64,000 nt of DNA from Caecibacteroides pullorum. Lineage in GTDB: Bacteria > Bacteroidota > Bacteroidia > Bacteroidales > Bacteroidaceae. The DNA lies in NCBI RefSeq assembly GCF_019239235.1, contig NZ_JAAZTS010000001.1, positions 248,001 through 312,000 of the forward strand. The letters are read 5' to 3'. A program made the translations under genes and the position numbers. The first letter of the stretch is position 1. Every line of letters starts with the position of its first letter. Shown here piece by piece: positions 1-8,497 of the stretch. The notes beneath the pieces are model-generated. The model saw only the letters and a list, made by a program, of their open reading frames with translations, was not told the DNA's origin and ran no database searches.

Positions 1-1604
1 TATCGGAACTGCTCAATAGTTGTTTTAAAGTTTCGTCTTTTTTCTCTTTAGCCTTGCGCTTTTTGAACATTATCTGGCTTCTTATTAGCAGGAATACGGC
101 CACACCTATCAGCAGGATAATAGCTACTGTGCCGCCATAATGGATGAATAAGGTCACGAAGAAGCAGAAGGTGAAAGCGGCTCCCGCGGTGATGAACCAT
201 CCGCCAATGACACTTAACACGCCCGTAATACGGAAAACGGCAGAGTCACGTCCCCAAGCACGGTCAGCTAATGAGCTACCCATGGCTACCATGAAGGTTA
301 CATAGGTAGTAGATAGGGGCAATTTCAGTGAAGTACCCAACGCGATGAGTAGTCCGGCCAGTACCAGATTGACAGAAGCGCGCACCATGTCGAAGGCGGC
401 TCCGTCGGCTATGATAGCTTCGTCCTTGCGGAAACGGGTATCAATCCAGCGTTTGGTGCTTTCGGGAGTTATTTTTGAGATGCCGGTGGCAAGTGTCATG
501 CTGAAACGTACCAGTGTGCGGGCGATTGGCGTACTACCGAAGTTCTCTTCACCCTCGTCTTGGCGGGACAAGTCTACGGAAGTCTTGATGACGTTGTGGG
601 CTTTCTTCGAAGTAGCTAAGGCAATGACCATGACTGCACCCGAACCTAACAGGAAATACCAAGGGGTTTGTGCGGAACCAAGTAAAGAAGTCATCAGGAA
701 ACCGTTGGGACCTGCGGCTTGTCCGTTGGCCGTGTAATCCAGGAACGAAGAATAACCGGCCAAAGGCACACCGATGAAGTTCACCAGGTCATTTCCTGCA
801 AAAGCCAATGCCAAGGCAAACGTACCCATCAGCACAACAACCTTAAAAACGTTCACCTTGCAGATGTGGAGCACCTGCATCAGGACGGTGAAGAACACGA
901 AAAAGGCACCCACCAGTTCCAGCGTGTGCGCTTGTATCCAATGGTTGTATTCGGGAGTCATAAAGGAACTGTCCTTCAGTCCTTTTATCAGCATGAAGTA
1001 GATGATGCTCGTAGCGGCTATACCTCCGAAAATGCCGATACTATACTTCATGTGCTTCTTGTAGTTGAACGTGAAGACGATACGTGCCAACCATTGTACC
1101 AGCATACCGAAGAAAAACGCAATGGCTACCGACACGAAGATGGCCATGATGACGGAAAGGGCTTTATCTGTATTGATCAGATCGCCTAATCCCAAAGTTC
1201 CTTCGCTGCTGTAAACCTTGATAAGTGATAATGCAAAAGTACCTCCCAGCAGCTCGAATACCATTGAAACGGTAGTCGAGGTTGGCATACCCATCGTGTT
1301 GAATACGTCTAATAGGACGACGTCCGTCAACATGACGGCCAGTAGAATACACATGATCTCCGCGAAGTAGAAGTGTTGCGGTTGATAGATGCCGTGTCGG
1401 GCTATGTCCATCATACCGTTGCTGAGTGCCGCACCGATGAAGACTCCTACGCCTGCAATGAAGATGATAGTCTTGAAAGATGCCGCCTTGGCTCCGATAG
1501 CAGAGTTCAAGAAGTTGACGGCATCGTTGCTTACGCCCACCACCAAATCGAATATGGCCAGGACGAACAGGAAAATTACAATTCCTAGATAGATAGTTTC
1601 CATA
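1..1604 (-). CDS. Inorganic phosphate transporter, PiT family (C-terminus beyond window)
   Basis: This gene starts at the ATG at 1604-1602 and runs off the left edge, so about 534 codons are visible. Translation gives a very hydrophobic protein. Its N-terminal helix contains VGVSNDAVNFLNSAIG, which fits the duplicated PiT signature; further on are GMPTSTTVSMVFELLGG and, in the second half, FAGNDLVNFIGVPLAG and LPLSTTYVTFMVAMG, i.e. the inverted second copy. A hydrophilic segment (TSKKAHNVVKTSVDLSRQDEGEENFG) separates the halves. PiT proteins import phosphate, usually driven by a cation gradient, across the inner membrane. The next gene upstream on the same strand is polyphosphate kinase, only about 80 bases away, so uptake and storage of phosphate are probably linked (inference). 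The visible end is Lys-rich and cytoplasmic in character. Confidence 0.93.
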
Positions 1605-1684
1605 TAAATTATAGTGAATTTTTATTCGGATGCAAAGGACGGTTTTTTCTGTTACACATACTTGTCATATATGTTACAATCGTG

Positions 1685-3739
1685 TTACAAACGAGATTTC
1701 AAGTATTCATAAAAAGCATATTGCGCTCGTACCTTTTCGGTCTGTGGATGAGGTGATTTCCATCGGTTTTTTAACTCCTCGTCCACAAAACATGCTTTGC
1801 GCTTATCAGCCAGTTGGATATGAAGCATATCGGTCAATTCCTGTCTCAGTCTTTTGTCGAGCACAGGTGTCACCGCTTCAATCCGTCGGTAGAGGTTACG
1901 GCGCATCCAGTCGGGCGAACCGAGGAAGAGCTGTGGCTTTCCGCCGTTACCGAAGTACCAGACGCGCGCATGTTCCAGAAATGTATCCACAATGCGCGTC
2001 ACACGGATGTGCCGGCTGTATGCTTGTCCGGGAATGAGGCAGCAGATGCCTCTCACGATGAGATCTATCTCTACGCCGGCTTCCGATGCTTCGTACAGGC
2101 GGCTTATCATCACCGGATCCTGTAGCGCATTCATCTTCAGGATAATACGTCCTCCCTTTCCGGCTTTGGCCAAGGCTATTTCCCGGTCAATCAGTCGGTT
2201 CAGTTCGGGGATGAGGTTGAAGCGTGCCACGAGCAAACGGTGGAAAACTGGTGCCTTCCTTTTGCCTTGCAGGGTACGGAAAAGATTGTACAGGTCGTTC
2301 ACGATGACCGCATTGCAGGTGAAGAGCCCGCAGTCGGCATAGAGCGTGGCTGTCTTTTCGTTGAAGTTTCCGGTACTGATATAGGCGTAGCTGGTGAGTT
2401 TATGGCCTGCCGGATCTTTGCGTAGTATGAGTGCCACTTTGGCATGCACCTTCAGTTTAGGTATGCTGTAGATGATGCGGATACCCGCCTTTCCCATCAT
2501 GGCTGCCGTAGCCAGATTGTTTTCTTCATCAAAACGGGCTTTCAGTTCTACGAAAACAGTGACTTTCTTTCCATTTTGCGCCGCTGCAATCAGGGTATTG
2601 ATGACGGCCGAATTTTCAGCTACACGGTATTGTGTCACCATAATCTCCCTTACCGTCGGTTCATGGACAGCTTCGTAGAGGAAGTGGATGAAGTGTTCGA
2701 ACGAATGGTAGGGGTAGTGCAGCAGCAAGTCCCGTTGCTCGACGTAATCGAATATCGATTCCCGTTCGTTCAGGCAATTCAGTTTCATGGGCTGCGGCTT
2801 CTGGATAGGCTTCAGATTCGGGTTCGGGTTGGGCAGGTGGCGGAGGTCCTCCAGGTTGAGGTGTTTGTCGCCCGGCACCAGTTCGTTACGGTCTATCCGG
2901 TAAGCGTCTACCAGAAATTCCAGGAAATCGGCTGGCATGGCACGATCGTAGACGAAGCGACACACAGCACCAGTCTTTCGTTTTTTGACTTTCGTTTTCA
3001 GTTGTTCGATGATTTCGTTGCTGCTTGCGGCATCGTCTATCAGGATATCCGCGTCGCGCGAAATCTTGATGCAATAGCTGCTGTCCACCCGATAGCCTGA
3101 GAAGATAGTCGTCAGATTGGCTTTGATGATGTCTTCGATGAACATCAGGTAGTAGTCTTTCCCCTTTTTCGGCAGTTCGATGAAGCGGGGTACCTTGCTG
3201 TAGGGCAGCTTCATTACGAAGTACTCCGGCTTTGCATCCGGCATATCCTTTTGGTAGAGGCGTACTGCCAGGTAGAGGCGGTTGTCGCGCAGGAAGGAGA
3301 TAATCCGGTCTTTGGTCACCGGTACGGGAGCCAGATAAGGGAAAATCTCTTCGCGGAAGAAGCGGCTGACAAACTCCTGATGAAAATCTTCTACCTGTCG
3401 GCTTTGATAGAAGATGATGTGATGTTTGCGCAGGGCAGGCAGTATTTTGGTCTCGTAGATGCGGATACGGTCTTCCAGTTGTCGGTTCACTTCCCGGTTG
3501 ATTTCATCCACCAGTTCGATGGCAGATTGTACGCTTTCGTCGTCTTCGGGTGTCTTGCCGGTAGCGATAGCCTTGTGGTCGGCTACACGTATCTTGTAGA
3601 ATTCTTCAAGGTTCGACGAATAGATGGAGATAAAGTTAATGCGTTCGTACAGCGGCAGTGAGTCGTCGTCCGCCTCGAGCAGGACGCGGTAGTTGAAGGA
3701 TAGCCAACTGATGTCTCGTTTGAAGAATTGGTATTCCAT
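1685..3739 (-). CDS. ppk1: Polyphosphate kinase 1
   Basis: The 684-residue product has the full length and order of PPK1: an N-terminal helical domain beginning FFKRDISWLSFNYRVLLEA, a middle (head) domain, and two phospholipase-D-like C-terminal domains. The C-terminal part shows KLKVHAKVALILRK, with the conserved catalytic His of the family, and YISTGNFNEKTATLYAD. PPK1 reversibly transfers the gamma-phosphate of ATP onto inorganic polyphosphate. The start is the only Met that keeps the conserved FxxRDxSWLxFNxRVL opening. It lies on the same strand as the PiT transporter gene and is divergent from the phosphoesterase gene. A TACATTTG box on the minus strand (plus-strand 3813-3820) may be its promoter, but no good -33 box was found. 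Confidence 0.96.
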   Translation of the reverse strand: MEYQFFKRDISWLSFNYRVLLEADDDSLPLYERINFISIYSSNLEEFYKIRVADHKAIATGKTPEDDESVQSAIELVDEINREVNRQLEDRIRIYETKILPALRKHHIIFYQSRQVEDFHQEFVSRFFREEIFPYLAPVPVTKDRIISFLRDNRLYLAVRLYQKDMPDAKPEYFVMKLPYSKVPRFIELPKKGKDYYLMFIEDIIKANLTTIFSGYRVDSSYCIKISRDADILIDDAASSNEIIEQLKTKVKKRKTGAVCRFVYDRAMPADFLEFLVDAYRIDRNELVPGDKHLNLEDLRHLPNPNPNLKPIQKPQPMKLNCLNERESIFDYVEQRDLLLHYPYHSFEHFIHFLYEAVHEPTVREIMVTQYRVAENSAVINTLIAAAQNGKKVTVFVELKARFDEENNLATAAMMGKAGIRIIYSIPKLKVHAKVALILRKDPAGHKLTSYAYISTGNFNEKTATLYADCGLFTCNAVIVNDLYNLFRTLQGKRKAPVFHRLLVARFNLIPELNRLIDREIALAKAGKGGRIILKMNALQDPVMISRLYEASEAGVEIDLIVRGICCLIPGQAYSRHIRVTRIVDTFLEHARVWYFGNGGKPQLFLGSPDWMRRNLYRRIEAVTPVLDKRLRQELTDMLHIQLADKRKACFVDEELKNRWKSPHPQTEKVRAQYAFYEYLKSRL

Positions 3740-3852
3740 AATTTGTAGATTTAGGGCGCGGAAGAAACGTCGGCACGGTGTCGAATAACGTTTTCTTCTT
3801 TTGCGAATGTATCACAAATGTACTTACTTTGCAGACAAAAACAAATGAAAAG

Positions 3853-4344
3853 ATGATAAAAATAGGTTTGTTATCTGATACACACGGCTATTGGGACGAG
3901 AAATACCTGCAATATTTCGAACCGTGCGATGAAATCTGGCATGCGGGCGACATCGGTTCACTCGAAGTGGCCGAACGTTTGGCTGCTTTCCGTCCCTTTC
4001 GGGCGGTGTATGGCAACATTGACGGTCAGGATATCCGCCGGCTCTATCCGCAGACTCTCCGTTTTCGGATAGAAGGAGCCGAAGTGCTGATGAAACACAT
4101 TGGCGGCTATCCCGGCAAGTACGATCCTTCGATTGCTGGTAGCATTCTGACGCGTCCCCCAAAGCTGTTTATCAGCGGACATTCGCACATCCTGAAGGTG
4201 AAGTATGACAAAACGCTCGATCTGCTCCACATCAATCCCGGTGCGGCAGGCAAGTATGGTTTCCACAAAGTGCGTACGTTGGTGCGCTTTGTTATCGAGG
4301 ACGGTGTTTTCAAGGATCTGGAAGTTGTGGAACTGGCCGGATAA
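3853..4344 (+). CDS. YfcE/MJ0936-type metallophosphoesterase
   Basis: A 163-residue calcineurin-like phosphoesterase. All metal-ligand motifs are visible: SDTHG (Asp9, His11), HAGDIG (Asp33), YGNID (Asn55), SGHSH (His110, His112) and INPGA (Asn128). The family binds two divalent metals and hydrolyses phosphodiesters; small members act on cyclic nucleotides or model substrates, and the true substrate here is unknown. The open frame extends upstream to 3778, but the start at 3853 is chosen because the conserved MIKIGLLSDTHG opening begins there. Short degenerate repeats start around its stop codon, and a small RNA gene on the opposite strand ends about 130 bases downstream. Confidence 0.9.
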   Translation: MIKIGLLSDTHGYWDEKYLQYFEPCDEIWHAGDIGSLEVAERLAAFRPFRAVYGNIDGQDIRRLYPQTLRFRIEGAEVLMKHIGGYPGKYDPSIAGSILTRPPKLFISGHSHILKVKYDKTLDLLHINPGAAGKYGFHKVRTLVRFVIEDGVFKDLEVVELAG

Positions 4345-4353
4345 TTTTTCTTC

Positions 4354-4422
4354 AGTTGGGAAAAAATTTTTTGCTGACTGGAGAAAAATGTTTTGCCAAC
4401 TGGGGAATTCTCTGCCTGCTTT
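4354..4422. repeat. Short degenerate tandem repeat, about 22-23-bp period
   Basis: Directly after the phosphoesterase gene, units beginning AGTTGGG, ACTGGAG and ACTGGGG recur every 22-23 bases, each followed by an A-run and a TTTTTGC-like segment. An AACTGG at 4331 inside the coding end may be a first degenerate unit. The layout resembles the arrays after nadD and the NlpC/P60 gene, though the core motif is poorer here. Confidence 0.55.
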
Positions 4423-4474
4423 CCCGGTTTCTCAGGAAGAGGCTAAGGCTGTCGGGGTGGCCGCTTATGGGCAT

Positions 4475-4537
4475 AAAAAAAGGGCTCCGCTGAGCCCAAC
4501 CTTTGTTAACCTTAAATCTAATACTATGAAAAACACA
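4475..4537 (-). ncRNA. Small RNA, copy 1 of a two-copy family (about 60 nt)
   Basis: On the minus strand a TTTG box (4571-4568), a 19-base spacer and TACCTTTG (4548-4541) form an excellent Bacteroidetes promoter. Transcription should start near 4537 and stop at a hairpin with stem GGGCTC/GAGCCC (4497-4482) followed by seven T (4481-4475). No convincing reading frame lies inside. A second copy at 46810-46886 on the plus strand matches from the -7 box through the terminator and a further ATG with a single mismatch, including the GATTTAAGGTTAACAAAGG core. The flanks differ. From memory, paralogous small RNA families (for example FopS) are reported in Bacteroides; membership here is untested. Confidence 0.8.
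4482..4497 (-). terminator. Intrinsic terminator of small RNA copy 1
   Basis: A six-pair G/C stem (GGGCTC with GAGCCC) with a four-base loop is followed on the minus strand by seven T residues at 4481-4475. Confidence 0.85.
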
Positions 4538-4540
4538 TTG

Positions 4541-4571
4541 CAAAGGTACGGGTTTTCTGGAAATCTACAAA
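4541..4571 (-). promoter_or_regulatory. Promoter of small RNA copy 1
   Basis: A -33 TTTG box and a -7 TACCTTTG box are separated by exactly 19 bases, matching the primary sigma factor consensus known for Bacteroides. The same boxes and the same spacing stand before copy 2, while the spacer sequence between them differs completely. Confidence 0.82.
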
Positions 4572-4662
4572 TAATGCAAGAAAAAAGGTGTGTTTTATAA
4601 CATGCTTTATCATTTTTGCGGACTTCATTAACAATTTGATGAGGGAAAATTAGGCTGAAAAG

Positions 4663-5565
4663 TCAGGAGGCCAGTGCCGCGCAGAGCAGCAGTCCCATGA
4701 ACAGCATGTTGCGTGAGGTCTCGCCCAATATGCGGTTCAGTTCTTTGCCTTCCTTAATTTCTATCATCTTACGCCACGTCAGGGTGTGCAGGTAGAGGTA
4801 GATGCACGGTGCCCAGATAAATTCCGGCCACGTGAGCCGTCCGGTAAAGACCAGGCCGGCACAAATGGCGACGGCTGCCAGTCCCAGTCCTAGGTACATA
4901 CCTGCTCCGAACCGTTCTCCGTACCTCACGACCAATGTCTGTTTCCCGCTGATCCGGTCCTGTTCGCGGTCGCGGTAGTTGTTCACCATCAGCAATGTGT
5001 CGATGACCAGTCCCGATACGAGCGACAGCAGGCATACGTCCCAGTTCACTTGCCCTGCCTGTACGTAGTAGGTTCCGCCTACGGGCACGAAGCCGAAGAA
5101 CACCAGTACCAGTACGTCGCCCCAGCCTTTGTAGGAGAGCACCGTGGTGTAGAGAAACGCAAACAGCAAGCACAGTATGCCCAGCAGCACCAGTTCCCAT
5201 CCGCCGTGCGGCAGATTTCCCCAGGCGAAGTACAATACGCCGAGTCCGCATGCACAAGCCAGTGCCAGCACGACACCGATGCCGATGGTCATGGCATACG
5301 GTGTAATCCATCCCTCGGCACAAGCCCTTTGGGGGCCAAGGCGGTCACTGCGGTCGCTGCCTTTCCGAAAGTCGAACAGGTCGTTGATAAAGTTGGCTGC
5401 CACCTGCATCAGGCAGGCGAACAGCAGGCATAGCACCGCTTCCTCTGTCTGGAATTGCCGGTCGGCAAAGGCCAGTGCACTGCCCAATATCACGGGGATA
5501 AGGGCGGCCGTCAGCGTCTTGGGGCGGGCGGCGAGGAGCCAGGCTTGGGGGGAGTTGGGGTGCAT
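4663..5565 (-). CDS. menA: 1,4-dihydroxy-2-naphthoate polyprenyltransferase
   Basis: A 300-residue UbiA-superfamily membrane protein. It opens with SPQAWLLAARPKTLTAALIP, typical of MenA, and has the first prenyl-diphosphate/Mg2+ motif NDLFDFRKGSD at residues 61-71 and the second, NNYRDREQD, in the C-terminal half; about eight or nine hydrophobic helices are visible. MenA attaches the polyprenyl tail to dihydroxynaphthoate in menaquinone synthesis, at the inner membrane. The frame is open upstream to 5637, but the Met at 5565 fits family starts. Its start lies only 8 bases below the stop of the upstream DUF4493 lipoprotein gene, so it may be co-transcribed with an unrelated surface operon. No other men genes are in the window. 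Confidence 0.93.
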   Translation of the reverse strand: MHPNSPQAWLLAARPKTLTAALIPVILGSALAFADRQFQTEEAVLCLLFACLMQVAANFINDLFDFRKGSDRSDRLGPQRACAEGWITPYAMTIGIGVVLALACACGLGVLYFAWGNLPHGGWELVLLGILCLLFAFLYTTVLSYKGWGDVLVLVFFGFVPVGGTYYVQAGQVNWDVCLLSLVSGLVIDTLLMVNNYRDREQDRISGKQTLVVRYGERFGAGMYLGLGLAAVAICAGLVFTGRLTWPEFIWAPCIYLYLHTLTWRKMIEIKEGKELNRILGETSRNMLFMGLLLCAALAS

Positions 5566-5573
5566 AGAGACTG

Positions 5574-6275
5574 TTATGGATTTACGGTTGTTTTGAGTTG
5601 AGTGGGCGAAGCCAGGGAATAGTTGATGACGTAGCAATGTCCCGGTTCTACCTTTTCTCCTTCCACATTTCCATAGGTCTTCTTTTCTGTTGTGAAGGTT
5701 TCGTTATCTGCATTCGTTGCAGTCAGCGTGTAGGTAAAGGTCATGTATTCGGCATAGTCCATGTAAACAGTTTCTCCGGGTTGAAGGACTGTTACAGTTT
5801 GTTCATTTGTCGTATAGAACGAAAGTTCAACGTCATTAAACAATCCTTGAAGCTCGTCGGACAGTGTTGCCAGGCTGATGCCGACATTGACCATCGGTAC
5901 AGATATGGTAGGATAAGTCACTTTTTCCGCTTGGATGGTGAAAGTCGTTTCCATGTAATATTGCGGAGTATTGGCTGTCTTGTTCTTATAAGCGTCGTTA
6001 TATGCCTTTAGGGTATATTCGCCTGCTTCCAGTTCGATTTTTTCTTGTGGAAACTGTCCAGGTTCATAACTTTTTATCGGTTCTGTTTCTGAAAGAATTT
6101 CTATATATAAGTCTGTGTCCACAGCACGGGTTTGCACGCTTTCTATGGTCGGCGATACAAGGGATAAATTCGTCAATTGAAGGTATCCTTTTTTTTCTTG
6201 TTCCGACAGGATATCTTCCTGCTGGCAGCTGATGAGCAGGAAGATGCTAAGTAAAGTATAGAGTGTCTGTTTCAT
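5574..6275 (-). CDS. DUF4493-like lipoprotein
   Basis: A 233-residue lipoprotein, last surface gene of the run starting at 15015. The signal peptide ends in lipobox LISC, and the following QQEDILSEQE is acidic, as in Bacteroidetes lipoproteins exported to the cell surface. The body matches DUF4493 in layout: a first strand (GYLQLTNLSLV), a TRAVDTDLYIEI segment, an ELEAGEYTLKAYN motif, then NVGISLATLSDELQGLFNDVELSF. Unlike its relatives upstream it stops after this domain, so it may be a stand-alone unit. The function of DUF4493 is unknown; the strand pattern and LPxGxYTxxA motif recall fimbrillin-type folds (inference). Confidence 0.75.
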   Translation of the reverse strand: MKQTLYTLLSIFLLISCQQEDILSEQEKKGYLQLTNLSLVSPTIESVQTRAVDTDLYIEILSETEPIKSYEPGQFPQEKIELEAGEYTLKAYNDAYKNKTANTPQYYMETTFTIQAEKVTYPTISVPMVNVGISLATLSDELQGLFNDVELSFYTTNEQTVTVLQPGETVYMDYAEYMTFTYTLTATNADNETFTTEKKTYGNVEGEKVEPGHCYVINYSLASPTQLKTTVNP

Positions 6276-6287
6276 AAATTCAGTATA

Positions 6288-8465
6288 TTATTTGTCATAG
6301 ATGAGGGAGATGTCGTCGATAAAAAGTTCATTTCCTCTCCACATACAATCAGCAGTTGTATTAGTATTACCTGTAATAAAACTATCACTACCAAACATCT
6401 TTTTTAAATCTGATTGAGATAAATCTTCTTTTGTACCGGATTTAAAAATAATGACAATTTTATTAGGCTCTAATTTTATAATACTGTTCTCTTTTATATA
6501 ATTAATAGGCAATATTTTATATTCATAGGAATTTGTTGCTCCAGTTTGAAAAATACCACTTCCCAATAATGTGTCATTATGGTATAGCTCTACTCGTGCT
6601 TCAGATAAATCATTGCCTATGTTTGAAATACATTTATAGTAAAATCCGATGCCACTTGGATGTGAAATATATGATATTCCGTAAGAACGATTGTCATTTT
6701 CTTCTTCAGGTTCTGTTCCTAAAAATAATTCGCTGTGTATGAAATTGTTTAATTTGTTATAAGTACTTCCATATCCATATCCAGTTGTAATGATTCTGAC
6801 AGCATCTATTCCTTCAGATGACGATGGCTTGTCTGTTGTTGGTCTTACTCCCGATCTTGAATTATGTGCATAAGCAGCAGCATGGCAATTGGGTGTTGTT
6901 AGTGGGTTGGTTGTAGCCCATCCTTCCCAGGCATAACGGGCACCTCTATTTTGGCCTATTTTACCATCTGAGCCGGTTGTAATATAGGCTCCTTCCAATC
7001 CTCCATTTTCAAGCTCAATAATCGGATAAGTATTCACTTCTGCGACTTCACTCGCAATCTCTCCTCGATATAATCCACGGATATAGTAGGTTGTTTTAGG
7101 GGTTAAGCCAGTTTGGCATAAATCTTCTCCTAAATCAATCCATTCAATACCATTGGTGCTATATTGGTAAGTCATATTTGTGCTTAGTTTGCTGTAGTCA
7201 CCACTGGTAACTTGTTCTTTCATCAGGGCATTCATGGTAAACTCTTTTGTCCAAATATTGCCAGGATAAGCATTTACAGTGAATTCTGGTTTTATTGTCC
7301 TGATTTCATAAATGGTCGGTTCTTCACTGCTCCATCGATTGTTTGCCTTGACACGAACTTTGATGGTATTGACAGCTTCTGTTCCTCCTGCTAAAGTTTG
7401 TAGACTGCTGGTCATGGTTGTGAAATCAAACTGGCCACTATTTGTTCCGTCCAAGTTTGGTAGAATAATAAATGCGGCATCCAATAAGTTGCGATCTTCT
7501 TCAGATAGTTGACTCAGTACAAACGTTTTATGGTTTAGTGCTTGGAACTTTTCTTGCGTATCTTGAAAATCAAATGAAAATTCGACATCTTGAATGGCTT
7601 GGGAACCTGTGAATGTCAATTGCGCAGGAATTGCATTGTCTGTTTCTGTATATGTCAGACTTGTCTGACCATCATTAAAACCATTTACTTTCGGCTTTGG
7701 TAGCCACTCTACTGGTATCGTTTCCGAAATGGTAACCGTCTCCACTTCCACTTTCTCCACAGTGATGATGGCACCGGCTGTAGTAGGTTTCAACGACAAG
7801 GTAAGTTTGCAATGCTGTCCTGCTTGGAAAGCGTCGGCCGTCAGTTTGTCTGAGGTAATCTCCATGCTGACGTTTTGGTTATTTTCTTTCAGCGTTCCTT
7901 TAAAAGTGAAAGTGGGAGTGGAACCGGCACGGTAGTAAGCACTCTGTGTGGTAGAGCCATTACGTCCGATGGTTACGCTGCTGTTGCCTACTTTGACTTC
8001 CACACCGTAGGTGGAGAATAGCTCATCGAATTTGTCTATCTGTCCCTCTCCATAAATGACGGATGCCAATGCGTTGGCCACCTTGCATGTCAGGGTTACT
8101 GGGGTAGACTGATTTACTTCAACCTCCACACCGGTCTCTTCTCCTTTGTAATAAGGGGAGTCGAGGGCAATGGCAAGATTTGTGCCATAAGTGGCTGTTA
8201 CGGTGTATGCACCTGTAGAGGCGGGAATCGTTTGTTTATATATGCCGTTGTAGGTATTTTCACCAGTACTTTCTTTGACAATATTCAGGGTAAACCTCTC
8301 TGCTGTCGGTTTTCCCTGTTCGGCAGGTGTACTTTTGGTACTTATACTGACATCTTCGGCAAGGGTGATGCACAAGCTGCCTTGCGAGGCTTCCCACTGC
8401 TCCGTCTGGCAGGCTGTCATCAGCAAACCTACCAGTCCGATATAGATTGACTTGATATATTTCAT
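6288..8465 (-). CDS. DUF4493 plus PCMD-like surface lipoprotein
   Basis: A 725-residue lipoprotein (lipobox LMTAC then QTEQWE). The first 230 residues form a DUF4493-like domain (GSLCITLAEDVSISTKS, PASTGAYTVTATYG, TVEVNQ-like and TCKVANALASVIYG motifs). The middle holds Ig/fibronectin-like segments (INTIKVRVKANNRWSSEEPTIYEI, LTPKTTYYIRGLYRG). The C-terminal 250 residues resemble PCMD, a putative carbohydrate-metabolism domain, ending in GNELFIDDISLIYDK. The two related proteins upstream share a SASKYGDYFTG motif that is absent here, so the C-terminus has diverged. The 3' part of the gene (roughly 6300-7300) is visibly richer in A/T than the 5' part. It begins 32 bases after the preceding gene. 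Confidence 0.75.
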   Translation of the reverse strand: MKYIKSIYIGLVGLLMTACQTEQWEASQGSLCITLAEDVSISTKSTPAEQGKPTAERFTLNIVKESTGENTYNGIYKQTIPASTGAYTVTATYGTNLAIALDSPYYKGEETGVEVEVNQSTPVTLTCKVANALASVIYGEGQIDKFDELFSTYGVEVKVGNSSVTIGRNGSTTQSAYYRAGSTPTFTFKGTLKENNQNVSMEITSDKLTADAFQAGQHCKLTLSLKPTTAGAIITVEKVEVETVTISETIPVEWLPKPKVNGFNDGQTSLTYTETDNAIPAQLTFTGSQAIQDVEFSFDFQDTQEKFQALNHKTFVLSQLSEEDRNLLDAAFIILPNLDGTNSGQFDFTTMTSSLQTLAGGTEAVNTIKVRVKANNRWSSEEPTIYEIRTIKPEFTVNAYPGNIWTKEFTMNALMKEQVTSGDYSKLSTNMTYQYSTNGIEWIDLGEDLCQTGLTPKTTYYIRGLYRGEIASEVAEVNTYPIIELENGGLEGAYITTGSDGKIGQNRGARYAWEGWATTNPLTTPNCHAAAYAHNSRSGVRPTTDKPSSSEGIDAVRIITTGYGYGSTYNKLNNFIHSELFLGTEPEEENDNRSYGISYISHPSGIGFYYKCISNIGNDLSEARVELYHNDTLLGSGIFQTGATNSYEYKILPINYIKENSIIKLEPNKIVIIFKSGTKEDLSQSDLKKMFGSDSFITGNTNTTADCMWRGNELFIDDISLIYDK

Positions 8466-8497
8466 TGTTTTATTACTCGCTTGTTTATAAGGATGAA

